Origin: Gerris lacustris
Lineage: Eukaryota; Arthropoda; Insecta; Hemiptera; Gerridae
Direction of reading: 5' to 3'
NCBI GenBank assembly: GCA_951217055.1
Contig: OX578284.1
Span: forward strand, 20,842,187 to 20,906,186
Length of the DNA stretch: 64,000 bases
Shown: in pieces, positions 35,489 to 64,000 of the stretch
Layout of the letters: each line of letters opens with the position of its first letter
Position numbering within the stretch: the first letter of the stretch is position 1
The notes under the pieces: generated by a model
Database searches by the model: none
What the model was told of the DNA's origin: nothing
The model's input: only the letters and a program-made list of their open reading frames with translations
Made by a program: the position numbers and the translations under genes

Positions 35489-36673
35489 TGATTTTTTTTT
35501 ACACAGAATTGGTATATAAGCGTAATATTATATACATTATAATAATATAATATATGTATAAATGTTGTTTTCATGTTTTTTTTTCATTATTCGCTAAAAT
35601 GTTATGAAAATATTTTATTTTTCAATTACATTTCACATAACCATTTCTTAATCCTGAAATAATAAAATTGTTAACAAATGCAAAGAATGCCATTCATAAA
35701 ATTAACTGTTTCTAGAACTTAAGTTTCACTTCTAATGCGTGAGAGTTTCACTCATATTTTTATTAAACCACTAAGATGTGGATTTTTTGTGCCTTTGAAT
35801 AAACCTATTCAAGTGGTTAGTTATTCTTTAAAGTGTAAATTTTGCTTATTCAATAATATGGTGCATATTTGTTTATTAATGTGGTCTTAAATGCACTAAA
35901 GATTTAATGCATACGTTCTATGTCTATATAACTTTAGAAGAGCTAAGAAATTGAAATATTTTTAGCATTAGTTCTTAGGACATGCATAATGATTTATGCT
36001 TTAAGAATCTCATGCATTTGAGTTAACCATCGCCTACTTATCTTTTAATAAATCTTTAAACCAATATAAATTTTAATTTTTCTTCATTTACATTTTAATT
36101 TAATTTAATAAATAAAGAAGAAATATAAAGTTAAACTATCATTTAACAAACCCCGTTTTACTTTTAACCGGTTTATAAAAAAATAACTGTTGATAAATCC
36201 GAAAGTTAAACTTACTTGACGGTTTTGATTTTTTAATTAGGAATAACCCCTATTTTTTTGTACTTATATAAAAAGCAAGTAACAGAAAAAGTTGTTGATA
36301 AGCCGGAACTTTGGCCTCGTCTTACAGAAGTGAGAGTTTGAACCTGAAGAAAACGGAACTTGCTTCAAGTATAAAAACCTGATTTAAATCCGCATAAATC
36401 CCAACAGTTCAAAAGAATGAAACCTGTTACCTGACTCTTGAAAACCTTTTATATTACCTTCTTTCCATCAAGTTTTATCTTCACTCTTTTAAACTTTTTT
36501 TTTTTTTAAATCAAAAACTTTTTCTTTACTTGTTAATTTCACTTTAAAATATTCATACCTTTTCTTTTATGTGCAATTCGTACCGTTTAAGATAGCATTG
36601 TCTTATAAAATGAATACTTTAAAAAAATATAAATAAAGACGTTAGAAGTGAAAGTTTAAATTTATTTTAATAA
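35489..36673. other. AT-rich, nothing supported
   Basis: No gene or clear repeat on either strand. Confidence 0.45.
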
Positions 36674-36903
36674 TTATTCGTGACTGCTTTTATTATGTTT
36701 AGTTATAAATGAGGAATTTATAATAATAGCATTAGAGATTTTTAATGTGTCAATTAATGAAATAATAATTTTAATATTTTTATTGACTAAACTAAATTTT
36801 AATTTAGAAAGCATTGACAAAATTAAAATACGATTAAATGTGATATCGACAGCACAACTTATAATAAAAATTAAATTAATTACGTTTTTTGCAAATTGGC
36901 TAA
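36674..36903 (-). pseudogene. Possible chemoreceptor exon fragment cut by a MITE
   Basis: An open minus-strand stretch without ATG whose translation is hydrophobic then basic: INLIFIISCAVDITFN, then LSKLKFSLVNKNIKIIISL. The L-x(3)-KF-x-L-x-N pattern after a membrane segment is seen in insect gustatory receptors. The palindromic element at 36904 begins directly upstream and would have cut the exon. AT-rich DNA yields such frames by chance, so this is weak. Confidence 0.2.
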
Positions 36904-37437
36904 TAGTCCAAGAGATAGTGTTCAAAAAAACAGTCTGACTAAAATCGAGCTAGAATTCTGTGTATATGTTAATCTTTTGATGCCTTTTAAGAATATGTGG
37001 TCGGCTAAGTTCGTCTGTGGGACATAGCTTGTCAATAGCCATTAAACAGTGGAGAGAGGCCATGTCCCACCCATCATTATGGACAACGTGATTTTCATGA
37101 TCCTGAGTACAAATTATTTAGTAGACAGAAAATCAAATTGATGTTAGTTTGTCACTTAATATGTGACCCCTATGATTTGGAGTAATATTTGAACAACTAA
37201 CCTATCAAGTGATAAATTAACATCAAATTTATTTTTGGTCTACTAACTAATTTTGTACTCAGGATCATGAAAATCACATTATCCACCATAATAGGCGGGG
37301 CATGGCCGCTCTCCACTGAGTTCTTTTTTTAAATGCCGACCAAATAATCTTAAAAGGCACCAAAAGATGAACAAATAGACAAAATTCTAGCTTGATGTTA
37401 GTCACACACTTTTTTTGCACACTATCTCCTGGACTAT
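36904..37437. mobile_element. Palindromic MITE of a second family
   Basis: The left end TAGTCCAAGAGATAGTG matches the reverse complement of the right end (CACTATCTCCTGGACTA, 37421-37437). The arms continue inward through TTTTGATGCCTTTTAAGA, a GGTCGGC block, GTGGAGAG and GATTTTCATGATCCTGAGTA to a short loop near 37170-37200. The arms are about 250 bases with moderate divergence. Non-coding. Confidence 0.85.
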
Positions 37438-38099
37438 AACTCTATAGTGCCAGCATCCAAGGCTCTTTTTTGAAACTAAATAATATATTCTTTATCTTTT
37501 TAACTTAATAATTTAATAAGGCCTAATTTTATTTTGGTTGAGCCCCAATTCTTTTTATTTAAAAGTAACAATATAATTATATTAAAATATATTCTAAGTA
37601 GACCTCTTTAAGTAATCTATGGACGTGAAAGTCATAATATGTTAATCGATGTTAATTTTGTAACAGTCTACTAGGGAAGGCCGACTGACCGTCTTTTTTT
37701 CTCTGCCATTTTTAATTAAACCTTTTTTTTCACCGTTGATGTTGTCCGAGATATTCTTCATTTTACTCTATTTTTTCGCTTTTTTATTATTAAAGATGTT
37801 AGAAGCTGCCGATTTTAATTAATACCGATAACGACGAAGTTGAATAATTTGAGGTTGTTGCTAAGTGGTAGAATTGATGTCAAAATTATTTAACTAGATT
37901 ATGCCATTAATTTACAAGATGATAAATTTATCTTTTTTTAAAAAAAACAAAAACGTATTATTATTTTGTTTAATATTATAGTATTTTTTTTTATATATAT
38001 ATTGAAGGATTAACTTACTTTCTTATGTGTCAATTTATATGTTACTTATTGATGATGGTAACTTAATAAAATGTACATTCGATTTATACTGAAGGGGAA
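37438..38099. other. AT-rich, nothing supported
   Basis: No gene or clear repeat. Confidence 0.45.
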
Positions 38100-38724
38100 A
38101 AAAGAAACGTCGCACTTCTGTATTAAAGATAATAATATATTAGTCAGGGTGCCCATAGGCAAAAAAGTCAATTATACATACTCTTTCCAAACCTTTTTGT
38201 ATGGCTTGTTTAGGCCAAGTCTTACACCGCATTCCTCTGTGACTTTTTTTGGTTTTGGGGCATTTTTCATTATTTGGGCCCTATAACTTTGACGCCTCAG
38301 ACTGGAAAATCAGAAAAAGTTCTGCGTCAGACAATATTAAAATATTGAGTTATAGGTTTCAAATAATGTATCTTGAGAAAATCAGCTGGATAGAAATTAA
38401 TATTAATTAATAATAATTAATAGTAATATTATTAATTAGTATTAATTAATGATTAATAACCAGCTGATTTTCTCAAGATACATTATTTGAACCCTATAAC
38501 TAAACATTTTAATATCGTCTGATGCAGAAGTTTTTTCGATTTTCCAATCTGAAGCGTCAAAGTTATAGGGCCCAAATAATGAAAAACGCCCTAAAACCAA
38601 AAAAAGTCACAGAGGAAAAAGGTGTCAGACTTGGCCTAAACAAGCCATACAAAGAGGTTTGGAAAGAGTATGTATAATTGATTTTTTTGCTTATGGGCAC
38701 CCTAACTAGTATATGATATTATTG
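38100..38724. mobile_element. Long-palindrome MITE, copy B (both arms complete)
   Basis: Same family as 20310-20877. The left arm begins TAGTCAGGGTGCCCATAGG (38141), the right arm ends TATGGGCACCCTAACTA (to 38708), and the centre is TTAATTAAT-rich near 38420. About 40 bases outside the left arm are shared with copy A. A weaker match (AATAATAT) continues outside both arms. No coding capacity. Confidence 0.88.
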
Positions 38725-39110
38725 GTAGAAGAATATCTAAGATATTCTAATTGGGGTCGAAGATAATAATAATAAAAGCAGAAAAAGTATTTCAATGAAC
38801 TTATTATCTTCTAATTCAAGGTAATAGAAGTGGAGGTAATACCTAATTGAATGAATTTCTACTGCTTAGATTTAAAAAATAAGAATTGTTTAATTTTAGT
38901 TGCTACTGTTGATTGTTTTATGGAACTTTATACTTAAGTTTGATATTGTTCTATTAAAAAAAAAAAAAAAAAAACTGAAATATTATTATTATTATTTTGT
39001 TAAAAATAAGAAACAGGTATGTCAAACCTAAATTATTAATTTTTTCTCTGTTTCAAAAACTTGATTGAAAGTATGTTCTTGTTTCCATAATTGAAGCGAG
39101 CTTCTTACAT
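38725..39110. other. AT-rich spacer
   Basis: Poly-A near 38957-38974 and an ATT run. Nothing else. Confidence 0.45.
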
Positions 39111-39300
39111 TTAACAATCAATGCATCCTGCCTGTGTGTGGGTCAGTGTGACGATAACTTGAGTAAAAGTTGACCGATTTTGGTGAAATTGGGTGCACAT
39201 GTTCATTTTACCAATGCCCAGGACGAGTTTAACTATATCCACCCAAGCGTTCGCGTGCAATGATCGCGCGAATATTTTAAATTGGAATTTTTTATGGTTA
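39111..39300 (+). repeat. Probable dispersed repeat fragment
   Basis: GTGTGTGGGTCAGTGTGACG followed by AACTTGAGTAAAAGTTGACC and GGTGAAATTGGGTGCACATG has the style of non-coding arthropod transposon sequence. No second copy in this window. Confidence 0.35.
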
Positions 39301-41341
39301 AATATTCTAACTTCATCTATTAGATGGGACAAAACATTTTTACAATTACAATTTTTTAGTAAAACCAACAGTGACACTGCTATGTAGTGTTAAAAATCGC
39401 TATAACTATTGAAAGTGGACCTAAACGTTTAAAATAGAGAAATCAACGTTTTCCCCAATCATCTAATATACTACTGAAACATGCATGTAAAAGTTCAACC
39501 TGGTACAAGCTAAAGTTTTTATGTTGTGAAGTGATAGATTTTATTATAGTTTAAATGGAATGGCCGGGGCGCGAGGGTCAAGGAATAATCCTGTTTCCTT
39601 ACTACTCGGCTCTTTCCTACAATTTTATCCTCTTTAACTACCAACAAATCATGATCAACAATTGTCTTAATATTCAATGTTTATTGTATTACTATCGCAT
39701 CAATGAAAGAGCCACGCGATGCCTAGTTTAAATACTTTTTAGTAATATTATATTAGTTATTATTCGATAGTTAATATTATTATTTAATAGTTCTTTGTAG
39801 TGAATGTTAAAATGAATTTTACAGCAACTAAACGTATTTTAATGAGGGTGTTCACTGTGTTGGTTGATAGGAATAACACTATTACTTTTCAACCTGATTC
39901 TTATTTGGTATGTGGGGTGTAGAAGTCATTAATTCGTCATATTGATTTCACTTTAGACATAGTTTGATTTATGAATATATATTATTACGGTGTGTTTTTT
40001 CCTTTCTCGTGCCTTTATGGTGTTCTATAATGGTGTTAACTGGTTAAAAGTAACGGATATACCGTGTGATATTAAGTGTAGAATGATTATCTATGACAGG
40101 CTGACGTATCTTTCTTAAACTTTTACTTCGGTACTAATGAGCTGTTATCCCTTAATAGGATTTATGATGCATTTCGATCTACTCTCTCATACTTCTCTAA
40201 AGACAAGCACCATTCTGCCTAAAACATCTTTAATTATAACCCACGAATTCTGTGGATCCTGCCGAAAGTGATGTAGAATTCATATTCCGAACGAAAAGCA
40301 ATTTATGTTCGTGTTTCTTCGTGTATGTCGATCTCTTGTTTTATGATAATTTGATTTTTTTTTGTTTGATGTGATGCACACGCGATGAGAATTTATTTTT
40401 AATAAAAGGGTAGCATGTCGAGTGTGGTATGCTTTAGATTACCCCCATTGTGTTTTTGTTTGCCGCTTAATTGCACCTTACCATCCGAAATATTTTCACT
40501 TTAATTATCCTTGTTTCTACTTGTCTGCTAGTTTCGTTTAATTGTCCTATCGGATCTTCTCTTAGTCGTCATCAGTGAAAACCATCCAAGATAAAGTCTC
40601 ACTAAGAATGTGTCGAGGCATTTAAAAAAAAAAGAAAAAGAAGTTTACTTACACCTGACCTTTTGTTAAATGATAAACTTTCACTTTAAGATAACGACTT
40701 TTTCAGGGGTAGCAATGTTTTAACTGCTTTTCCTATCGGCAAGGCTCAAGGATTCTAAACAGGAATTGTTTTTCCGCGATTTACTTTCACGCATGTCGTC
40801 TTCAGCTAACTTTTAATGGACATCCGGCACTTAAACGCTGAAAGGAGTAATGTTCACTACCTTTAATCGACAACAATAAAAATTCAAGTTCTAAAACTAC
40901 TGTCTTTCTAAAGTAGGACGTCAATAAAATCAGGTATTTATCTAACATGTGTCTCATACATACTTTCTTAATTTCTTTTAAATTCGATTTCTAAATAGTG
41001 ATTCGTCTATCTAAGGTTCGGAAACTCATAACTGGAAAGAGAACCGATATAAATAAAGGAAATCTTAACAACCATACTACTGGGGTTAAAACCACAGTTC
41101 CAGCATTTAAAATGTCTTTGAATTTTTTAATGGTATCAAAGTCATAATCTTGAATGATTCTAAGAACTATTTAACCTTATCTCTGTTAAGTCTCTTTTCA
41201 AAAGGGTTTTATCACATGATTGACTCTAATACAATCTTACTAAATAAAGTTCAATCACCTGAAGAAACTTTATTAATGATAATCGTAAATACAGCCAATC
41301 AGCAAATCGAACACTTAATGAAATATAACGAATGGTATTGT
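39301..41341. other. Gene-free stretch downstream of the Osiris gene
   Basis: Less AT-rich around 40020-40920 but with no frame, RNA or repeat I can support. Confidence 0.4.
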
Positions 41342-41347
41342 TTTATT
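41342..41347 (-). terminator. Polyadenylation signal for the Osiris gene
   Basis: AATAAA on the minus strand 30 bases after the stop codon. A second AATAAA lies at 41269-41274; either could be used. Confidence 0.5.
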
Positions 41348-41376
41348 ACCTTGAGGTTTATCTAATGGTTGACATC

Positions 41377-59833
<18,457 letters not shown>

Positions 59834-59898
59834 GTTTGCTGTAGTTGCTGGACTCTCCAAACTAATGCTTCTGGTTCATCTAGTTGATCCAACATCCA

Positions 59899-59907
59899 CT
59901 TTATATA
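59899..59907 (-). promoter_or_regulatory. TATA box of the Osiris gene
   Basis: TATATAAAG on the minus strand, 66 bases before the ATG. A start of transcription about 30 bases further (near 59870-59885, with ATCAACT at 59888-59882) would leave a 5' leader of about 40-50 bases. Confidence 0.65.
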
Positions 59908-60821
59908 CCAGGCCCCCACCACTCCTTACTCCGTAGCCACCTTCCCTCTCTCGCACCTCTTCAGACATTTACATAAAACTCAGTGAAATCTTTAACTTTA
60001 TTCTTCTGTCACACACCAACAATTTATAACTTTCCTTAATTTATAATAATTAATTCAGCGGTGTTAAGAATAAATATTTTTTTTAGAGTAGCATCCTTTT
60101 GATCGTTAAACAGAACATCTTTAGCTAGCTGTTAGTAATTTCGCTTTCAGCCCCAGATTACACTTTTGTACACTTTTTTTCTTAACTAACATCTTTATTA
60201 AAAAACCAAATGAGTATAGTCAATTTAATTAACAATGTTAATGTGTTATAATTTGGGCATTTCTGACATTATCTGTGGATATAAGTCACACTTAATACGC
60301 TACAAATTAATACTTAATATAATTTACACAGATATTTCTTCTTAACAATTTGTTTCATTAGATTGAATCTATATAAATGTATTTTTAAACACAGTTTAAT
60401 GCGTCCCCTTATTTTATCAAATTTACAATAATTATCCAAAATAAAGATTATGTTTATACAATTAATTAATTTAATGGACTAGATTAAAACTTGTTTATAC
60501 AGCATTTGTTTTAAATTAATTTAAGAGACACTTTTAAAAAGTAATTAATTGTAAAAGAAATTAAATTTTAGCTGTAAAACCCTACTAAATTTTAATCACT
60601 TTTGGGCAAATGGATGAATGTGTATTTATACACCTGTTATATAATTTATTATGTAAACTGCATCCAGCAATTTTATACTTCCAAAACGCCCCTATCGTGG
60701 TGGTTTTATTTTAAATTTGAGGAAGCATTTTTTTTTAAATAAATTAATATCATGGCGACTAATATTAATAATTTAAGACTGAGTAGGAAACAAATTTGTG
60801 TTGATGTATTGCGATTCCGTT

Positions 60822-60823
<2 letters not shown>

Positions 60824-60879
<56 letters not shown>
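60824..60879. repeat. (TA)n microsatellite
   Basis: About 28 TA units. Confidence 0.97.
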
Positions 60880-60881
<2 letters not shown>

Positions 60882-61101
60882 GTATGTTATATTTTGGAAA
60901 TGAAAAGCTAAAATTGTTATTCGATCCAAGTAATTAACTGAGATTCCACATTAACTTTTTTTGAAATGTATCTTTGATTAGCATTTTTATTCAGCATACT
61001 AATTTTAAAATCTGAGACTAAACTTAATAATAGTTGAAGTATCTTTTTTTGAAACGTTCTTAGTTAATAACAGACTAACAGACTATGTATATATGATCCG
61101 C

Positions 61102-61134
61102 CAAATCTGAGTTAGTATGTCTAACTCAGATTTG
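61102..61134. repeat. Perfect 14-bp hairpin
   Basis: CAAATCTGAGTTAG, loop TATGT, CTAACTCAGATTTG. Confidence 0.85.
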
Positions 61135-62999
61135 TCTTTAAATGGAAGTAAATAGTGTTTTCAGAAAGTTTTAATGGTCTTCCGGTGCCGACCTAAGATG
61201 CTTATAGGTTCCAATACTTGAATCACTTTTAGAGATGTGGTAAGAAGCATCATGAAATTGTAGGTCTTCTGCTGACGGACATACACCTTGATAAGTGTAT
61301 AAGACCAATGAGGGCTTTAATTTCATCAGAATCGCTCCAATGTTTATGTATTGGTTTAGTTTTCTAACTTTTCTATTTTTACAATTCTGTACGAAGTAAG
61401 AAAAGAAACCTTACATAACGGCCGTCTGTCTGTCCGTTAGCGTCTATCCGTTGGAATATTTCAATACATAAACTACTACAGCTAGGAACATGATATTCGG
61501 CACACAGGTGCATCTAGGCATTTGTGACAACTGTACACTTTTTTGAGTTTTAACACTTAATATTTCCAAGATAGGGCAAATATGGCAGCCGACTAAAAAA
61601 AGTTTTTAGTCACCATACATGTTATACATCAATTTAAAGGTCTTAAAGTGAGAAAAAGAATGATAATTTTACACTTAATAATTTTAACTTAATCGTGCAG
61701 AAACCGGCGATTATCGCATCACGTACTTACGTAAAGCGCGCCTTACTTATCTTTAAAATAATATAATACTAAAAATTATAACAATGACTATCTTGGTGGG
61801 GTCGAATTAATCTTAAATCAGTAACATTCCATGTGTACATTAATTGCACCATTAAACATCAATAAATCTGTAATAACAGTTTGTTTATATTTCTGCCTAT
61901 AATTTGTCAAACTTACCAATAAAGCACAACATCACAATTGGTCAATTTATTGTCTAATGGCTCATTAGCAAATGTGCCATTAGATTATATAGAGAGATAG
62001 TGCTACGAATTTGTATTGTAGCCGTTTTATTTAAATGTTTAAATTAATGGCAATCTATAAATCTGTCCTCCACTTTAGTTAAGCGGACGGAGACCGCTAT
62101 CAAATATTATAACAATATTTTATATATATATATATATATATTTTTTTTTTTTACAAACGTTATAAGTTTTATTTGTATATTCATTTGTTTATATTTTGGT
62201 GAGGGCCCTCAGTAGAGTAAAACTATAGAGCGAGGACCCTGACTCTTTGAATTAATTCAATTATTGTGTGTTAAATAAATAAAAAATATTTACTAACACA
62301 AATATTTCATGTATTCCTTTAGGTGTTTTTCGTTTGTCTTTTAATTAAGGTATTCGTATAGCAGATGCTTATTTGTTTAGTGAGTATTAGTAATTAATAA
62401 TATTTAAAGAAAAAATAATATAAATCGAAATTAAACTTTTTTTTTTGGAGGGGGGGAGGGGATGAGTCCCGTTCAACAGTTAGGTCATTACAGGACGGGG
62501 GTTATCCAGCCTCTTTACTTATATACTCGATTAGACCATCAGTGTGAAACATGTCTGTATTATTATTATATCGTATGTATTATTATACTAAATATTATTA
62601 TAACATGAGAGAATGTATTGATTTAATGTTTTTTGAAAAAAAAAAAAAACTAATTACTTCCTGCTATTAATATTCAATATGATCATATGAGTAACTCATT
62701 TTAACTACCGATTAACAAAATTAACAACAATTAATTATGACTTACAGACAAATAGTTTTGTATGCATTTGCATTTTTTATGCAGTCAATTGTTTTAGTTC
62801 AGGCAGAACTGTTGTTGTTTTTAGTGTCGATGTTTTTTTTTAAATATTGATGTATTAATTATAATTTTTCTATATTTTGGAATGATGTGTATTTTAATAG
62901 TCTTGCATGGTGCTGATTTTAAGAAACATGAAGATAAGCACTAGACATTATTGTAGTAATAACATTTTTGATTCAACTTAACTATTATTATGAATTTCT

Positions 63000-63860
63000 A
63001 GTTCTAAATCCCAGAGAGATAAGGCATGCTTCACACTGATGATCACTTCCTGTAGATGGGCTAAGTGACCGATGCCCTCCGTCATAGAACATTAGTTCAG
63101 TGACATTGTTGTTGACTAATAAACAGTTTCAACTAAAGTATTAGTATGTATTGTTAGTGCTAAATCCCAGAGAGATAAAGCATGGTTCGCACTGATGATA
63201 ATTTTGTGTAGATGGTCTAAGTGACCGATTTTTCATGGCTGTATGTTTTGAAACAAATGCAAAAAAAAAGTGACCGATCCCCTCCATCATAGAACATTAG
63301 TTCAATGACATTGTTGTTGATTAATAACCAGTTTCAACTAAAGTATTAGTATGCATTGTTAGTGCTAAATCCCAGAGAGATAAAGAAAGCATGGTTCACA
63401 CTGATGATCAGTTTGTGTGGATGGGCTAAGTGACCGATCCCCTCCGTCATAGAACATTAGTTCAATGACATTGTTGTTGATTAATAACCAGTTTCAACTA
63501 AAGTATTAGAGTGCAATGTTAGTGCTAATTCTCAGAGAGATAAAGCATGGTTCACACTGATGATCACTTCGTGTAGATAGTCTAAGTGACCGATCCGTCC
63601 TAGAACATTAGTTCAGTGGCATTGTTATTGATTAATATCCAGTTTCAACTAAAGTATTAGTATGCATTTTTAGTGCTGATTCCCAGAGAGATAAAGCATG
63701 GTTCACACTGATGATCACTTCGTGTGGATGGGCTAAGTGACCGATCCCCTCCGTCATAGAACATTAGTTCAATGACATTGTTGTTGATTAATAACCAGTT
63801 TCAACTAAAGTATTAGTATGCATTTTTAGTGCTAATTCTCAGAGAGATGAAGCATGGTTT
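63000..63860. repeat. Tandem array of a 155-bp unit
   Basis: Copies begin near 63004, 63159, 63364, 63525, 63676 and 63834 with CTAAATCCCAGAGAGATAAA, then CACACTGATGATCACTTCGT, AAGTGACCGATCCCCTCC and AGTTTCAACTAAAGTATTAG. The second copy holds about 50 extra bases that end by repeating AAGTGACCGAT. The sixth copy is broken off after about 25 bases. Confidence 0.93.
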
Positions 63861-63866
63861 ACAGTG

Positions 63867-63896
63867 ACGGGGGGCAACGTGCACGTTGCCCCCCGT
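63867..63896. repeat. Perfect 30-bp palindrome, no loop
   Basis: ACGGGGGGCAACGTG followed directly by its reverse complement. Confidence 0.93.
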
Positions 63897-63900
63897 CCTT

Positions 63901-64000
63901 CAGTGGCGTACCAAGGTCTTGTGGCACCCGGGGCGGGATATTATCTTGTCACCCCTCACAAGCCCGTCCCCCCGGGGGGGGGGGGGGGGGGTCGGATGGC
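63901..64000 (+). mobile_element. hAT-like terminus at the window edge
   Basis: CAGTGGCGTACCAAGG followed by GC-rich GGCACCCGGGGCGGG is the usual style of hAT ends in arthropods. A G18 run lies at 63974-63991. The rest is outside the window. Confidence 0.45.

Larger units (their letters stand above)
59908..62999. other. AT-rich region upstream of the Osiris gene
   Basis: No gene seen. Contains (TA)n arrays at 60824-60879 and 62120-62141, the hairpin at 61102-61134, and a repeat-like patch at 61415-61560 (GGCCGTCTGTCTGTCCGTTA, then GGCACACAGG) of the GTCTGTC type. A CCATCTGGTGCC-like insulator or other regulatory motif was not recognised. Confidence 0.45.

Noticed and set aside
39111..39387. 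88-codon minus-strand and 64-codon plus-strand frames
   Set aside because: They overlap each other and lie in repeat-like DNA; neither shows a recognisable motif.
59834..59860. Upstream start for the Osiris protein adding nine residues (ESPATTAN)
   Set aside because: The first codon there is TTG; the ATG at 59833 has a good context (AGCAAAC before it) and gives a clean signal peptide.

Overview
The window is a stretch of insect nuclear genome. It is strongly AT-rich and gene-poor, with long introns, many (TA)n arrays and a dense load of transposable elements. Insect origin rests on three protein findings: a complete Osiris-family gene (family specific to insects), an insect gustatory-receptor-type exon, and an R1/LOA-like non-LTR retrotransposon with an RNase H domain. 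The order of insect cannot be read from what is here.

Layout. 1-15,400 has no gene I can support; it holds dispersed repeats, a tRNA-like SINE head (9,154-9,227), microsatellites and small hairpins. 15,436-20,184 is a transposon nest: a young 5'-truncated retrotransposon (15,818-19,405, ORF open for 1,166 codons, 16-bp target duplication) sits inside the last codons of an older, decayed LINE on the opposite strand, and that fragment lies between two inverted arms of about 215 bp. 20,310-20,877 and 38,100-38,724 are two copies of one long-palindrome MITE family. 21,163-24,365 holds the gustatory receptor exon (minus strand) and a possible last exon, separated by a tandem array. 28,608-29,673 is a foldback element whose two arms each carry a piece of 5S rRNA, including the part that holds the internal Pol III promoter. 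30,851-30,934 is a small plus-strand exon that probably encodes a signal peptide; the rest of that gene was not found. 31,300-39,300 is tandem arrays, MITEs and a SINE-like palindrome.

41,377-59,833 is one Osiris gene on the minus strand. Three coding exons join in frame to a 266-residue protein with a signal peptide, a Cys pair, a hydrophobic segment and a C-terminal AHSLAY motif. A TATA box lies just upstream. Intron 1 is 16.3 kb and full of repeats, including a deleted Tc1/mariner-type element (50,160-50,743). After the gene the window has AT-rich DNA, a tandem array of about 155-bp units (63,000-63,860), a perfect 30-bp palindrome and a hAT-like terminus at the right edge.

The two supported host genes (receptor and Osiris) show no functional link. 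Most structure here comes from mobile DNA, especially elements with long inverted arms.
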